A stretch of 11,145 nt of DNA from JAXDLW01 sp046262515. GTDB taxonomy: Bacteria; Chloroflexota; Dormibacteria; DASZGP01. Numbering within the stretch: position 1 is the stretch's first letter; each line of letters starts with the position of its first letter. The position numbers and the translations under genes are program-made. The stretch lies in the NCBI GenBank assembly GCA_046262515.1, contig JBHEMP010000045.1:1-11145 (forward strand), given 5' to 3'. The notes below the pieces were generated by a model. It did no database searches and was not told the origin of the DNA. It was given only the letters and a program-made list of their open reading frames with translations. Positions 1 to 5,686 of the stretch are shown piece by piece.

Positions 1-308
1 CGCTCGGCGTAGGGCGTCGCCGCCCAACCCGCGCGAGCCCTCAGCGCCGCCGTGATGGCCGCGTCCACCTCCCGCGTCCCCCCCAGCGCGAACTCCGCCA
101 CCACCAGTTCGTGTCGGTGCGGCGCGCGAACAGTGCCTGCATCAGCGGTCATCACCGGCCGCCCGTCGATGACCATCGGGACCTCGGTTCGCGCGTCGGT
201 CAGTTCCTCCAGCCGGGTTCTGACCGAAGCGCGCTCAGGCGAACCCGGCGCGTAGCCGCGGACCGGTTCATTGATCGGCGGAGGAGTGAGGAAGTGCGCG
301 TCAGCCAT
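1..308 (-). CDS. pruA: 1-pyrroline-5-carboxylate dehydrogenase (L-glutamate gamma-semialdehyde dehydrogenase), N-terminal part
   Basis: This partial gene runs off the left edge; only the first ~102 codons are visible. The translation starts MADAHFLTPPPINEPVRGYA and continues with PGSPERA. The N(E)PV..YAPGSPER signature, followed by a short 'VPMVIDGRPV' strand and 'HRHELVVAEF', is typical of the N-terminal arm of PruA/PutA-type aldehyde dehydrogenases. These oxidise glutamate semialdehyde to glutamate with NAD+ in the second step of proline breakdown. The catalytic Cys and Glu lie outside the window. The ATG at 306-308 is the only usable start: reading upstream in frame there is no ATG, GTG or TTG before the TAG at 333-335. 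There is no Shine-Dalgarno site; a TACGCT box lies 8 bases before the ATG, so the message may be leaderless. The gene is divergent from the thiolase. The family call is from recognised sequence pattern only. Confidence 0.85.
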   Translation of the reverse strand, partial: MADAHFLTPPPINEPVRGYAPGSPERASVRTRLEELTDARTEVPMVIDGRPVMTADAGTVRAPHRHELVVAEFALGGTREVDAAITAALRARAGWAATPYAE

Positions 309-316
309 GCATGCCG

Positions 317-322
317 AGCGTA
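317..322 (-). promoter_or_regulatory. Putative -10 box (TACGCT) for the PruA gene
   Basis: Read on the minus strand, TACGCT fits TANNNT and lies 8 bases before the PruA ATG, placing the expected transcription start at or within about two bases of that ATG. No Shine-Dalgarno sequence lies between. No good -35 box is visible. The call rests on spacing and the loose consensus only. Confidence 0.35.
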
Positions 323-333
323 CCAGCGCGGCC

Positions 334-339
334 TAAACT
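334..339 (+). promoter_or_regulatory. Putative -10 box (TAAACT) for the thiolase gene
   Basis: TAAACT fits TANNNT and ends 3 bases before the ATG at 343 and 9 bases before the second in-frame ATG at 349. Expected initiation would be near 346, which fits a near-leaderless message beginning at the 349 ATG better than at 343. No -35 box or Shine-Dalgarno site is seen. Confidence 0.35.
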
Positions 340-342
340 CGC

Positions 343-1503
343 ATGAACATGCCTGAAGCCGTCATCGTCGCCGCCGGTCGCAGCCCCGTAGGGCGGGCCG
401 GCAAGGGGTCGCTGGTCGACATCCGCCCCGACGACATGGTCGGCTACATCGTTTCCAAAGTTCTCGAGAAGGTCCCGGAACTGCCCCACGACGAGATCGA
501 TGACCTCATCTGCGGGTGCGGCTATCCCGCCGGCGAGCAGGGCATGAACATCGGGCGCCAGGCGGTTTTCCTCAGCGGCCTCCCGTTCTCGGTCCCGGGG
601 ACGACCGTGAACCGGTTCTGCGCGTCCAGCCTGCAGGCCATCCGCATGGGCTTCCACGCCATCCGCTCCGGCGAGGGTCGGGCTTTTGTCTGCGCCGGCG
701 TCGAGTCCTACAGCCGCGTCGGACGCGGCGGCATGACCGAGGCGGACCGCAACCCCCTGCTGCAGGGTGGTGACGCCTGCGCCCAGGGCTACATCGCCAT
801 GGGCGAAACCGCGGAGAACGTCGCCGACCAGTACGGCGTCACGCGCGAGGAGATGGACGCGTACGCGTACCGGAGCCAGATGAAGGCCACCGCGGCGCAG
901 CAGGCCGGCGTGTTCGAGCGCGAGATCATCCCCCTGACCACACCCGCCGGGGCGGTTGTCAGCGCCGACGACGGCATCCGACCGGACACCACCGTGGAGA
1001 AACTGGCCACGCTGAAGCCGGTGTTTCGCGAGGATGGCCGGGTCACTGCCGGCAATGCCTGTCCCCTGAATGACGGCGCCGCGGCGGTCATCGTCATGGA
1101 GGAGGGCCGCGCCCGTGAACTCGGTCTCAAGCCCATCGCGCGCATTGTCGCCTCGGCGGTCAGCGGCCTGGACCCTACGATCATGGGCGTCGGCCCCATC
1201 GAGGCCTGCCGCCGGGTGCTCAAGATCGCCGGCATGACCGTCACCGACATGGATGCGATCGAGCTCAACGAGGCCTTTGCCTCACAGGTGCTGGCCGTGT
1301 CGCGTGAGCTCGAGTGGGACATGGAGAAGCTCAACCCCCACGGCGGCGCCATCGCCATCGGGCACCCCTTCGGCATGACGGGCGCCCGCATCATGACGAC
1401 GCTTCTCAACGACCTCGCCACCCACGATGGGACGCTTGGCCTGGAGACGATGTGCGTGGGCGGCGGCCAGGGCATGGCCATGATCGTGCAGCGCCTCAGC
1501 TAG
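343..1503 (+). CDS. Thiolase (acetyl-CoA C-acyltransferase)
   Basis: A complete 386-residue thiolase, the usual length for the family (about 390). Such enzymes cleave 3-ketoacyl-CoA with CoA (beta-oxidation) or condense two acetyl-CoA. Motifs in order are EAVIVAAGRSPVGRAGKG at the N-terminus, the nucleophilic Cys93 in NRFCASSLQA, NEAFA at 309-313, His341 in GHPFGMTGAR, and the acid/base Cys371 in CVGGGQG. All catalytic residues are present, so it should be active. The text fits FadA-like degradative enzymes, but sequence alone does not separate degradative from biosynthetic use. Start: ATG 343 is the first after the in-frame TAA at 334, and ATG 349 (MPEAVIV) is equally likely and closer to the usual family start. 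There is no partner fadB-like gene next to it. It is convergent with the minus-strand STAND gene, 37 bases away. Confidence 0.93.
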   Translation: MNMPEAVIVAAGRSPVGRAGKGSLVDIRPDDMVGYIVSKVLEKVPELPHDEIDDLICGCGYPAGEQGMNIGRQAVFLSGLPFSVPGTTVNRFCASSLQAIRMGFHAIRSGEGRAFVCAGVESYSRVGRGGMTEADRNPLLQGGDACAQGYIAMGETAENVADQYGVTREEMDAYAYRSQMKATAAQQAGVFEREIIPLTTPAGAVVSADDGIRPDTTVEKLATLKPVFREDGRVTAGNACPLNDGAAAVIVMEEGRARELGLKPIARIVASAVSGLDPTIMGVGPIEACRRVLKIAGMTVTDMDAIELNEAFASQVLAVSRELEWDMEKLNPHGGAIAIGHPFGMTGARIMTTLLNDLATHDGTLGLETMCVGGGQGMAMIVQRLS

Positions 1504-1540
1504 AGCCACCCGGTCCTGCCAACCTCGGCGTGATCCGACG

Positions 1541-3688
1541 TCAGCCTGCGGGCATCATCGCCAACTTGTCCCGCGCGATGTCGAGCATCTCGGCGGCCGA
1601 CCGGGCAGCCCCCAACTTCTGGGCGTCTTGCAGCGCGGCGTCGGAAACTGCGCCGCGGGCCCGAATGACGACCTGGTCGGCGGCCTCCTGTTCGACCGTA
1701 TCCCGGACCAAACCGGTCCGCCGGCGCGTCTCATCTGACCAGGCGACGAGCTCTAGGGCGTCCTCATGCCGGCTGGCCGCGCCCAGCAGGATCGCAACGG
1801 AATCTATGACAAACGCCGACACAGCCGGGGAATTGAGGTCCCGGACGATGTCAAGCGCCCCCTGGTAATGGGCTCGGGCTTCAGAGAAGTCGCCCAGGGC
1901 GGTGGCGACTAAACCCAGGTTTCGGAGACAGTTCCCTTGGCCGGCGCGGTCGCCCATCTGCCGGGTTATAACGAGGGCCTCCTCAAGGTGGGCCCGTGCC
2001 TGGGAGTAGTCACCCTGGGCTCGCGCGGTTTCGCCCAGCCCGCTCACAGCGCGACCTTCGTTGCGCCGGTCGCCGAGGCCGCGCGCGATGGCCAGCGCCT
2101 TGTCGTAGCGCGCACGGGACTCGGGGTAGTCGCCGCGGTTACAGGCGACCGCGCCCAGGGCGCTCAGCCATTGCCCTTCGCTGCGCCGATCGCCCAGTTC
2201 CCGGGCGATCGCGAGGGCCTCCTCAAAACGCGTCCAGGCCTCGGGGTAGTCGCCCAGGTTTTGGGCGACCTGGCCCAGGTGGCCGACCCAGTATTCTTCT
2301 TGGGGCCGGTTGCCGAGGTCGCGGGCTATGCCGAGCGCCTCCTCTAACAGGGCCCGGCTCTGTGGGTAGTCTCCCAGGGCGGAGGCGCCGTTGCCCAGGT
2401 TGCCAAGCCAGAGCCCTTCGTTGTGGCGATCGCCGAGGTCGCGGGCAATGTCAAGCGCCTCCTGGTAGCGGGCCCGGCCCTCGGAGTAGTCGCCCAGTTC
2501 ATGCGCGACGTTGCCCAGGCAGCCGAGCCAGACCCCTTCGAGGCTCCGGTCGCGGAGCTCGCGCGCTAGGGCCAGGGCTTCCTCGAATCGGACTCGGGCC
2601 TCGGGGAAGTCGCCCAGGTGCTCAGCGACGGTGCCCAGGCCTCCGAGGCAGTACCCTTCGACGGGTCGGTTGCCCAGGTCACGGGCTTCGGCGAGCGCCT
2701 CCCCGTAAAACGCCCGGGCCTGCGGGTACTCGCTCAGCGCCCGGGCGGCGGTACCGAGCACGCTCAGTACTTTGGCGCGAGCGGGCGAAGGGCCCCAGCC
2801 AGCCACAAGCACCGCCTCGAGCTGGTTGCGGGCTACCCGCCAGTGGGCACGACTCAGCCAGAAGTTCCCCAGGCGGCGGGCAAGCTCGAGCGCTTGAGCC
2901 TCGGCGCGGCGCACGAGGTGCCCCAGCGCGGCCAGGAGGTTCGCGTGATCGGTCTCCAGGCGGTCAAACCAGGCCGCTTGCTGAGGGCTGCCCTGCGTGG
3001 ATTCGGAGGCCTGCGCGACCAGCGCCGAGTACCAGGAGGCGTGCCGGTCCGCCAGGAGGTCGGACTCGCCGGCGGCTTCCAGGCGCTCGGTGGCGTACGC
3101 CCCAATGGTCTCGAGCAGACGGTAGCGGGCGTCGCCAGTGGCATCCTCGCCGACCGCCACGAGCGACTTGTCGACGAGCGCGTCGAGCGTCTCGAACACC
3201 GCACCGCGTTCGATCTCCTCCCCCGAACAGACCTCCTCTGCGGCTTCGAGCTGCCACCCCCCGTCAAAGACGGCGAGGCGACGAAACAGCACCTGCTCAC
3301 CCTCGGTCAACAAGCGGTGCGACCATTCGATGGCGCCGCGCAGGGTGGCCTGGCGGCCGTCAGCACCCCTGGTGCCCTTGGACAGCAGGTCCAGCGAGGC
3401 TCCCAGGCGCTCCTGGATCTGTCTAATCGAGAGGGAACGTGCACGAGAGGCAGCCAGCTCGATGGCCAGCGGGAGTCCATCAAGACGCGCGCAGATCGTC
3501 GCGATCGCGTCAAGATCCGCGTCGCTCATGGACAGCGAGGAGTTCACTTCTGCTGCGCGTGCCAGGAAGAGCTGGACGGCGTCGGACCTGGCCGGGCTTG
3601 GGAGAGCGAGGCCCGGCACCGCATAGGTCGCCTCCCCTGGCACCCGCAGTGCTTCCCTCGACGTGGCTACGAGCCGGATCTTCGGCAA
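1541..3688 (-). CDS. STAND ATPase / TPR protein, C-terminal part of a frameshifted gene
   Basis: This frame is the continuation of the cyclase-ATPase gene that begins at 4632. It opens at the point where the upstream frame breaks, and its first residues (PKIRLVATSREALRV) are the NB-ARC sensor strand, which cannot begin a domain. The nominal TTG at 3686-3688 is therefore not a true start. After the sensor come GLPLAIELAA (residues 71-80 of this frame), the RQATLRGAIEWSHRLL helix, a winged-helix region to about 210, and then eight 40-residue TPR units (residues 318-637). It ends in a charged helix without further known motif. With the frame restored, the whole protein would be about 1030 residues, close to the 1047-residue paralog at 5683-8826. 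It is presumably a cytoplasmic signal-responsive switch whose TPRs bind the trigger or partner. The stop TGA lies 37 bases from the thiolase stop. Confidence 0.85.
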   Translation of the reverse strand: MPKIRLVATSREALRVPGEATYAVPGLALPSPARSDAVQLFLARAAEVNSSLSMSDADLDAIATICARLDGLPLAIELAASRARSLSIRQIQERLGASLDLLSKGTRGADGRQATLRGAIEWSHRLLTEGEQVLFRRLAVFDGGWQLEAAEEVCSGEEIERGAVFETLDALVDKSLVAVGEDATGDARYRLLETIGAYATERLEAAGESDLLADRHASWYSALVAQASESTQGSPQQAAWFDRLETDHANLLAALGHLVRRAEAQALELARRLGNFWLSRAHWRVARNQLEAVLVAGWGPSPARAKVLSVLGTAARALSEYPQARAFYGEALAEARDLGNRPVEGYCLGGLGTVAEHLGDFPEARVRFEEALALARELRDRSLEGVWLGCLGNVAHELGDYSEGRARYQEALDIARDLGDRHNEGLWLGNLGNGASALGDYPQSRALLEEALGIARDLGNRPQEEYWVGHLGQVAQNLGDYPEAWTRFEEALAIARELGDRRSEGQWLSALGAVACNRGDYPESRARYDKALAIARGLGDRRNEGRAVSGLGETARAQGDYSQARAHLEEALVITRQMGDRAGQGNCLRNLGLVATALGDFSEARAHYQGALDIVRDLNSPAVSAFVIDSVAILLGAASRHEDALELVAWSDETRRRTGLVRDTVEQEAADQVVIRARGAVSDAALQDAQKLGAARSAAEMLDIARDKLAMMPAG
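1778..2737 (-). repeat. Eight tandem 40-residue TPR units (120-base period)
   Basis: Eight units of exactly 40 codons follow each other without a single inserted or lost residue. The consensus is roughly LGDYpeARarfEEALaIARdLGdRrnEGxwLgxLGxVAxx. Units 1-7 are well conserved and unit 8 (nearest 1778) is degenerate after its first half. The same 120-base period shows in the DNA, for example the recurring 'gaggtcgcgggc' and 'gcgcctcct' stretches around 2320-2345 and 2440-2465. The pattern is that of the kinesin-light-chain-like TPR_12 class, which forms a peptide-binding superhelix. Confidence 0.88.
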
Positions 3689-4632
3689 CCTCTGAGCAGC
3701 TCCCTGGCCAGCCCCGCAGCCCCCTCCACCAGGTGCTCGCAGTTGTCCAGGACCAGGAGGGCACAGCGGGTGCGGAGGTGATCGACCACGGTTTCCGTGG
3801 CAATTCGACCCGGCTGCTCACGGAGCCCAAGCGCGGCGAGCAGCGGTTCGGCAACCAGGGCAGGGTTGATGACGGGGGCCAGTTCTGCGACCCATACCCC
3901 ATCCGGATACTCATCCACCACCTCCACAGCCGACTGGTAGGCGAGCCGCGTCTTGCCGGTCCCCCCGGGTCCCAGAAGGGTGACCAGCCGCGATGACGCC
4001 AGCAGATCGTGAACCCTCGCAATCTCGCTCTGCCTGCCGACAAAGCTTGAAGCCTGCACAGGCAGGTTGTGGCGGACCCGCTCCAGGGTCTGCGGCGGCG
4101 GAAAGTTGGTTTCGATTCGAGGATCGCAGAGCTGCAGCAACTGCTGCGGGCGCTCGAGATCCTTGAGGCGATGCTCGCCGAGGTCGTTGAACGTTGTACC
4201 GTCCGGCAGTCCACCGCCGGCCTGCTCGGCCGTGGACGCCGACACCAGGACCTGGCCACCATGAGCCGCGGCCGCAATCCGCGCGGCCTGGTGGACGGAT
4301 AGCCCGTAGTAATCGCCGTCGGACACCAGCGCTGCGCCGGTGTGTAGGCCCATGCGGACGCGGACTGCATCGCTCCCGGCGACCAGGGCCAGCTGCGCGT
4401 CGATGGCTGCGCCCACCGCATCGGCCGCGGTGTTGAAGGCCACGAAGAACGCATCACCCTCGGTGCGCACCTCAAGGCCGCGGTGGGCAGTTATGGCAGC
4501 CCGCAGTACCGCACGGTGCCGCTCGACTACGTCGCGGAATTCTTCATCGCCAAGCCGATGCAGCAGGCGCGTCGAACCCTCGATGTCGCTGAAGAGAAAT
4601 GTGACCGTCCCCGAGGGCAACTCCGCGGCCAC
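3667..4632 (-). CDS. Class III nucleotidyl cyclase + NB-ARC ATPase, N-terminal part of a frameshifted gene
   Basis: The frame encodes 316 normal residues and then a few out-of-frame residues ending at TAG 3667. Residues 8-170 form a class III adenylate/guanylate cyclase domain: GTVTFLFSDIEGSTRLL with metal Asp16, TEGDAFFVAF with metal Asp60, DYYG (Asp107) and VHQAARI. NB-ARC begins at about 190: FVGRQSEI, P-loop GPGGTGKT at 221-228, and Walker B LLVLDNCEH with Asp296. The transition-state Asn is replaced by His114 (Arg118 is kept), and the substrate Lys is Arg56. The start is the GTG at 4630-4632 (the preceding GTG at 4633-4635 is an alternative), chosen because GGGGGGAGG precedes it by 7 bases and no ATG is near. 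The open frame extends to 5145, but that part is antisense to the HTH gene and carries no motif. Cyclase-STAND-TPR fusions are common in Actinomycetota and Chloroflexota; the real ligand is unknown. Confidence 0.85.
   Translation of the reverse strand: MAAELPSGTVTFLFSDIEGSTRLLHRLGDEEFRDVVERHRAVLRAAITAHRGLEVRTEGDAFFVAFNTAADAVGAAIDAQLALVAGSDAVRVRMGLHTGAALVSDGDYYGLSVHQAARIAAAAHGGQVLVSASTAEQAGGGLPDGTTFNDLGEHRLKDLERPQQLLQLCDPRIETNFPPPQTLERVRHNLPVQASSFVGRQSEIARVHDLLASSRLVTLLGPGGTGKTRLAYQSAVEVVDEYPDGVWVAELAPVINPALVAEPLLAALGLREQPGRIATETVVDHLRTRCALLVLDNCEHLVEGAAGLARELLRGCRRSGS
3683..3690 (-). other. Frameshift site joining the two halves of the cyclase-STAND gene
   Basis: The upstream frame reads ...LLRGC and then RRSGS-stop. 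The downstream frame gives P-K-I-R-L-V-A-T-S-R-E, the expected continuation when compared with the intact paralog (MPACADLHILATSREGL). Adding one C after the Cys codon (TGC-C-GAAG to TGC-CCG-AAG) restores a continuous frame. This is one lost base in a short C run, either a real mutation or a sequencing or assembly error. No slippery heptamer supports programmed shifting. Confidence 0.85.
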
Positions 4633-4639
4633 CACCTTA

Positions 4640-4648
4640 CCTCCCCCC
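4640..4648 (-). promoter_or_regulatory. Strong ribosome binding site for the minus-strand cyclase-STAND gene
   Basis: On the minus strand GGGGGGAGG is followed by TAAG and two tandem GTG codons. Spacing to the second GTG (4630-4632) is 7 bases and to the first (4633-4635) is 4, which decides the start in favour of the second. It is the clearest Shine-Dalgarno site in the window. Confidence 0.7.
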
Positions 4649-4668
4649 AGACGCCGAACTTTTGTCTC

Positions 4669-4674
4669 AGGATA
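4669..4674 (-). promoter_or_regulatory. Putative -10 box (TATCCT) for the minus-strand cyclase-STAND gene
   Basis: Read on the minus strand, TATCCT fits the -10 consensus and lies about 20 bases before the ribosome binding site, giving a short leader of around 30 bases. No convincing -35 box is visible. It is within the gap shared with the divergent XRE gene. Confidence 0.35.
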
Positions 4675-4735
4675 ATCGAGGCAACTGCGGGTGTTCCGAG
4701 CCCCACGCCAATCACCAGGCACCGAGCGCTGGCGC

Positions 4736-4748
4736 GATATACTATATC
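4736..4748. promoter_or_regulatory. Perfect 13-base palindrome, candidate operator of the XRE regulator
   Basis: GATATA-C-TATATC is a perfect inverted repeat around a single central base. It forms an AT-rich island in very GC-rich DNA, covers the likely -10 box of the XRE gene, and ends 4 bases before its ATG. Position and symmetry fit a dimeric HTH repressor that shuts off its own operon. Binding by the adjacent XRE protein is inferred. Confidence 0.5.
4738..4743 (+). promoter_or_regulatory. -10 box (TATACT) for the XRE-nucleotidyltransferase-STAND operon
   Basis: TATACT is close to the TATAAT consensus and ends 9 bases before the ATG at 4753, so initiation would fall at about 4750-4753 and the message would be leaderless or nearly so. 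No Shine-Dalgarno site precedes the ATG. No clear -35 box is visible. Confidence 0.5.
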
Positions 4749-4752
4749 TAGT

Positions 4753-5139
4753 ATGGCCGAGCGTCGAACGCTGCCCGGCATGGGCGGCCAGATCATCCGC
4801 ACGGCGCGCGAGCGGCGCCGGCTCACGCAGGGTGAGCTCGCGCGAGCGGCGGGGATGGCCCAGGGCCTGATCAGCCGCTACGAGGCGGGCCAGGTGGAGC
4901 CCACGATGAAAACCATCCAGCGCCTGGTCAATGCCGCCGATGTGGTGATGACCATCGAGGTCGACGGGATCCGACTGATCGACACCACGCGCTTCCCCAC
5001 CGACGAGGAGGCCTCGGCCATCGAGGCCTGGACTCGCCGCCTGGCCGGCGATCCCGCCCCGGGCACCTGGAAGCGACAGCTCTCCGGGTTCAGGGACGTG
5101 GGTCCCGCCTTTCCCAGGCGCACTCGCGATGGAGCGTGA
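4753..5139 (+). CDS. XRE-family helix-turn-helix transcriptional regulator (antitoxin-like)
   Basis: A 128-residue protein. Residues 10-65 form a Cro/CI-type HTH: GGQIIRTARERRRLTQGELA, then the turn and recognition helix AGMAQGLISRYEAGQVEP and the closing helix TIQRLVNAADV. The rest (66-128) holds a short beta segment (MTIEVDGIRLI) and a Trp/Arg-containing acidic tail with no motif I recognise. It is likely a DNA-binding autorepressor and, by its pairing with a nucleotidyltransferase, perhaps an antitoxin-like partner. The start is ATG 4753: the frame is open further upstream to 4483, but that part is antisense to the cyclase gene, and the -10 box plus palindrome sit directly before 4753. Its stop overlaps the next gene by 11 bases, so the two are co-translated. 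Confidence 0.88.
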   Translation: MAERRTLPGMGGQIIRTARERRRLTQGELARAAGMAQGLISRYEAGQVEPTMKTIQRLVNAADVVMTIEVDGIRLIDTTRFPTDEEASAIEAWTRRLAGDPAPGTWKRQLSGFRDVGPAFPRRTRDGA

Positions 5140-5686
5140 CCTCAATGAGCTGCCGCCCCTTCCGCTGAAGGAGGACGATATCTTCCTGGCCCTCTCGGAG
5201 CACGACGTCGACTACGTCCTCGTCGGTGGTGGCGCGTTGATGGTGCTGGAGGTGGGAGAGCGGGAGACCTTCGACCTCGACATCGTGCCCGAACGCCAGA
5301 ACTCCAACCTGGAGCGGCTAGGCGCCGCGCTGCGCCAGCTGGATGCTCGGGTGATCACGCGATGGAACCACCTGGATGAGGAGTTGGTGGTTGCGCCCTC
5401 GGATTTCGAGCCGGGGGTTTTCGACAAGAACCGCATTCTGCACGTCCTGACCGCGGCGGGGCGGATTGACATCCTGGCCGCGGCCCCGGGCGCGGAGGGT
5501 GGCTTCGAGCAGCTGCGGGATGGCGCGCGGGCTCGTGAGCGTGCGGGTGTGGTCGTCACCGTGGCCGGCGTTCGGGACCTGATCCGGATGAAGGAGGCCG
5601 TCGGCCGGCCCAAGGACCTTGAGGACATCAGGGCCCTGCGCGGCGAGTCCGGGCGCGACCGCGAGCTGGCGGCTGACCAGCTTTGA
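5129..5686 (+). CDS. Minimal nucleotidyltransferase, AbiEii-like/DUF6036-like
   Basis: A 185-residue protein with the Pol-beta nucleotidyltransferase core. VDYVLVGGGALMV (residues 27-39) carries the Gly-Gly motif, RETFDLDIVPE supplies the two metal carboxylates Asp49 and Asp51, and GRIDIL gives the third acidic residue, Asp114. The C-terminal DLIRMKEAVGRPKDLEDIRAL (150-170) is the Lys/Arg-rich signature often seen in the short nucleotidyltransferases paired with HTH genes. All three acidic residues are present, so catalysis is possible. Known relatives (AbiEii, MenT) transfer nucleotides to tRNA or other targets as toxins; the target here is unknown. ATG 5129 lies inside the XRE frame (11-base overlap) and no ribosome binding site is seen, so translation is probably coupled. 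Its TGA overlaps the TTG start of the next gene. It could also be a non-toxic modification enzyme. Confidence 0.8.
   Translation: MERDLNELPPLPLKEDDIFLALSEHDVDYVLVGGGALMVLEVGERETFDLDIVPERQNSNLERLGAALRQLDARVITRWNHLDEELVVAPSDFEPGVFDKNRILHVLTAAGRIDILAAAPGAEGGFEQLRDGARARERAGVVVTVAGVRDLIRMKEAVGRPKDLEDIRALRGESGRDRELAADQL

Noticed and set aside
1504..1540. Terminator between thiolase and STAND gene
   Set aside because: No stable hairpin followed by T residues could be found on either strand.
1778..2737. CRISPR-like or non-coding tandem repeat
   Set aside because: The 120-base period equals 40 codons of a TPR in an open frame, and the units vary as protein repeats do, with no spacer structure.
3667..3700. 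Programmed -1 ribosomal frameshifting in the STAND gene
   Set aside because: No X-XXY-YYZ slippery heptamer is present at the break (GGT TGC CGA AGA), so a one-base loss is simpler.
1996..3781. Long plus-strand open frames (476 and 387 codons) opposite the STAND/TPR gene
   Set aside because: They are Arg/Pro/Gly-rich, repeat with the 120-base period of the opposite strand, and hold no motif. They are shadows of the TPR gene in GC-rich DNA.
4483..4752. N-terminal extension of the XRE frame
   Set aside because: It is antisense to the cyclase domain, and the -10 box and palindrome lie directly before the ATG at 4753.
4636..5145. N-terminal extension of the minus-strand cyclase frame
   Set aside because: It lies antisense to the XRE gene and shows no domain. 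The strong ribosome binding site at 4640-4648 places the start at 4632 (or 4635).
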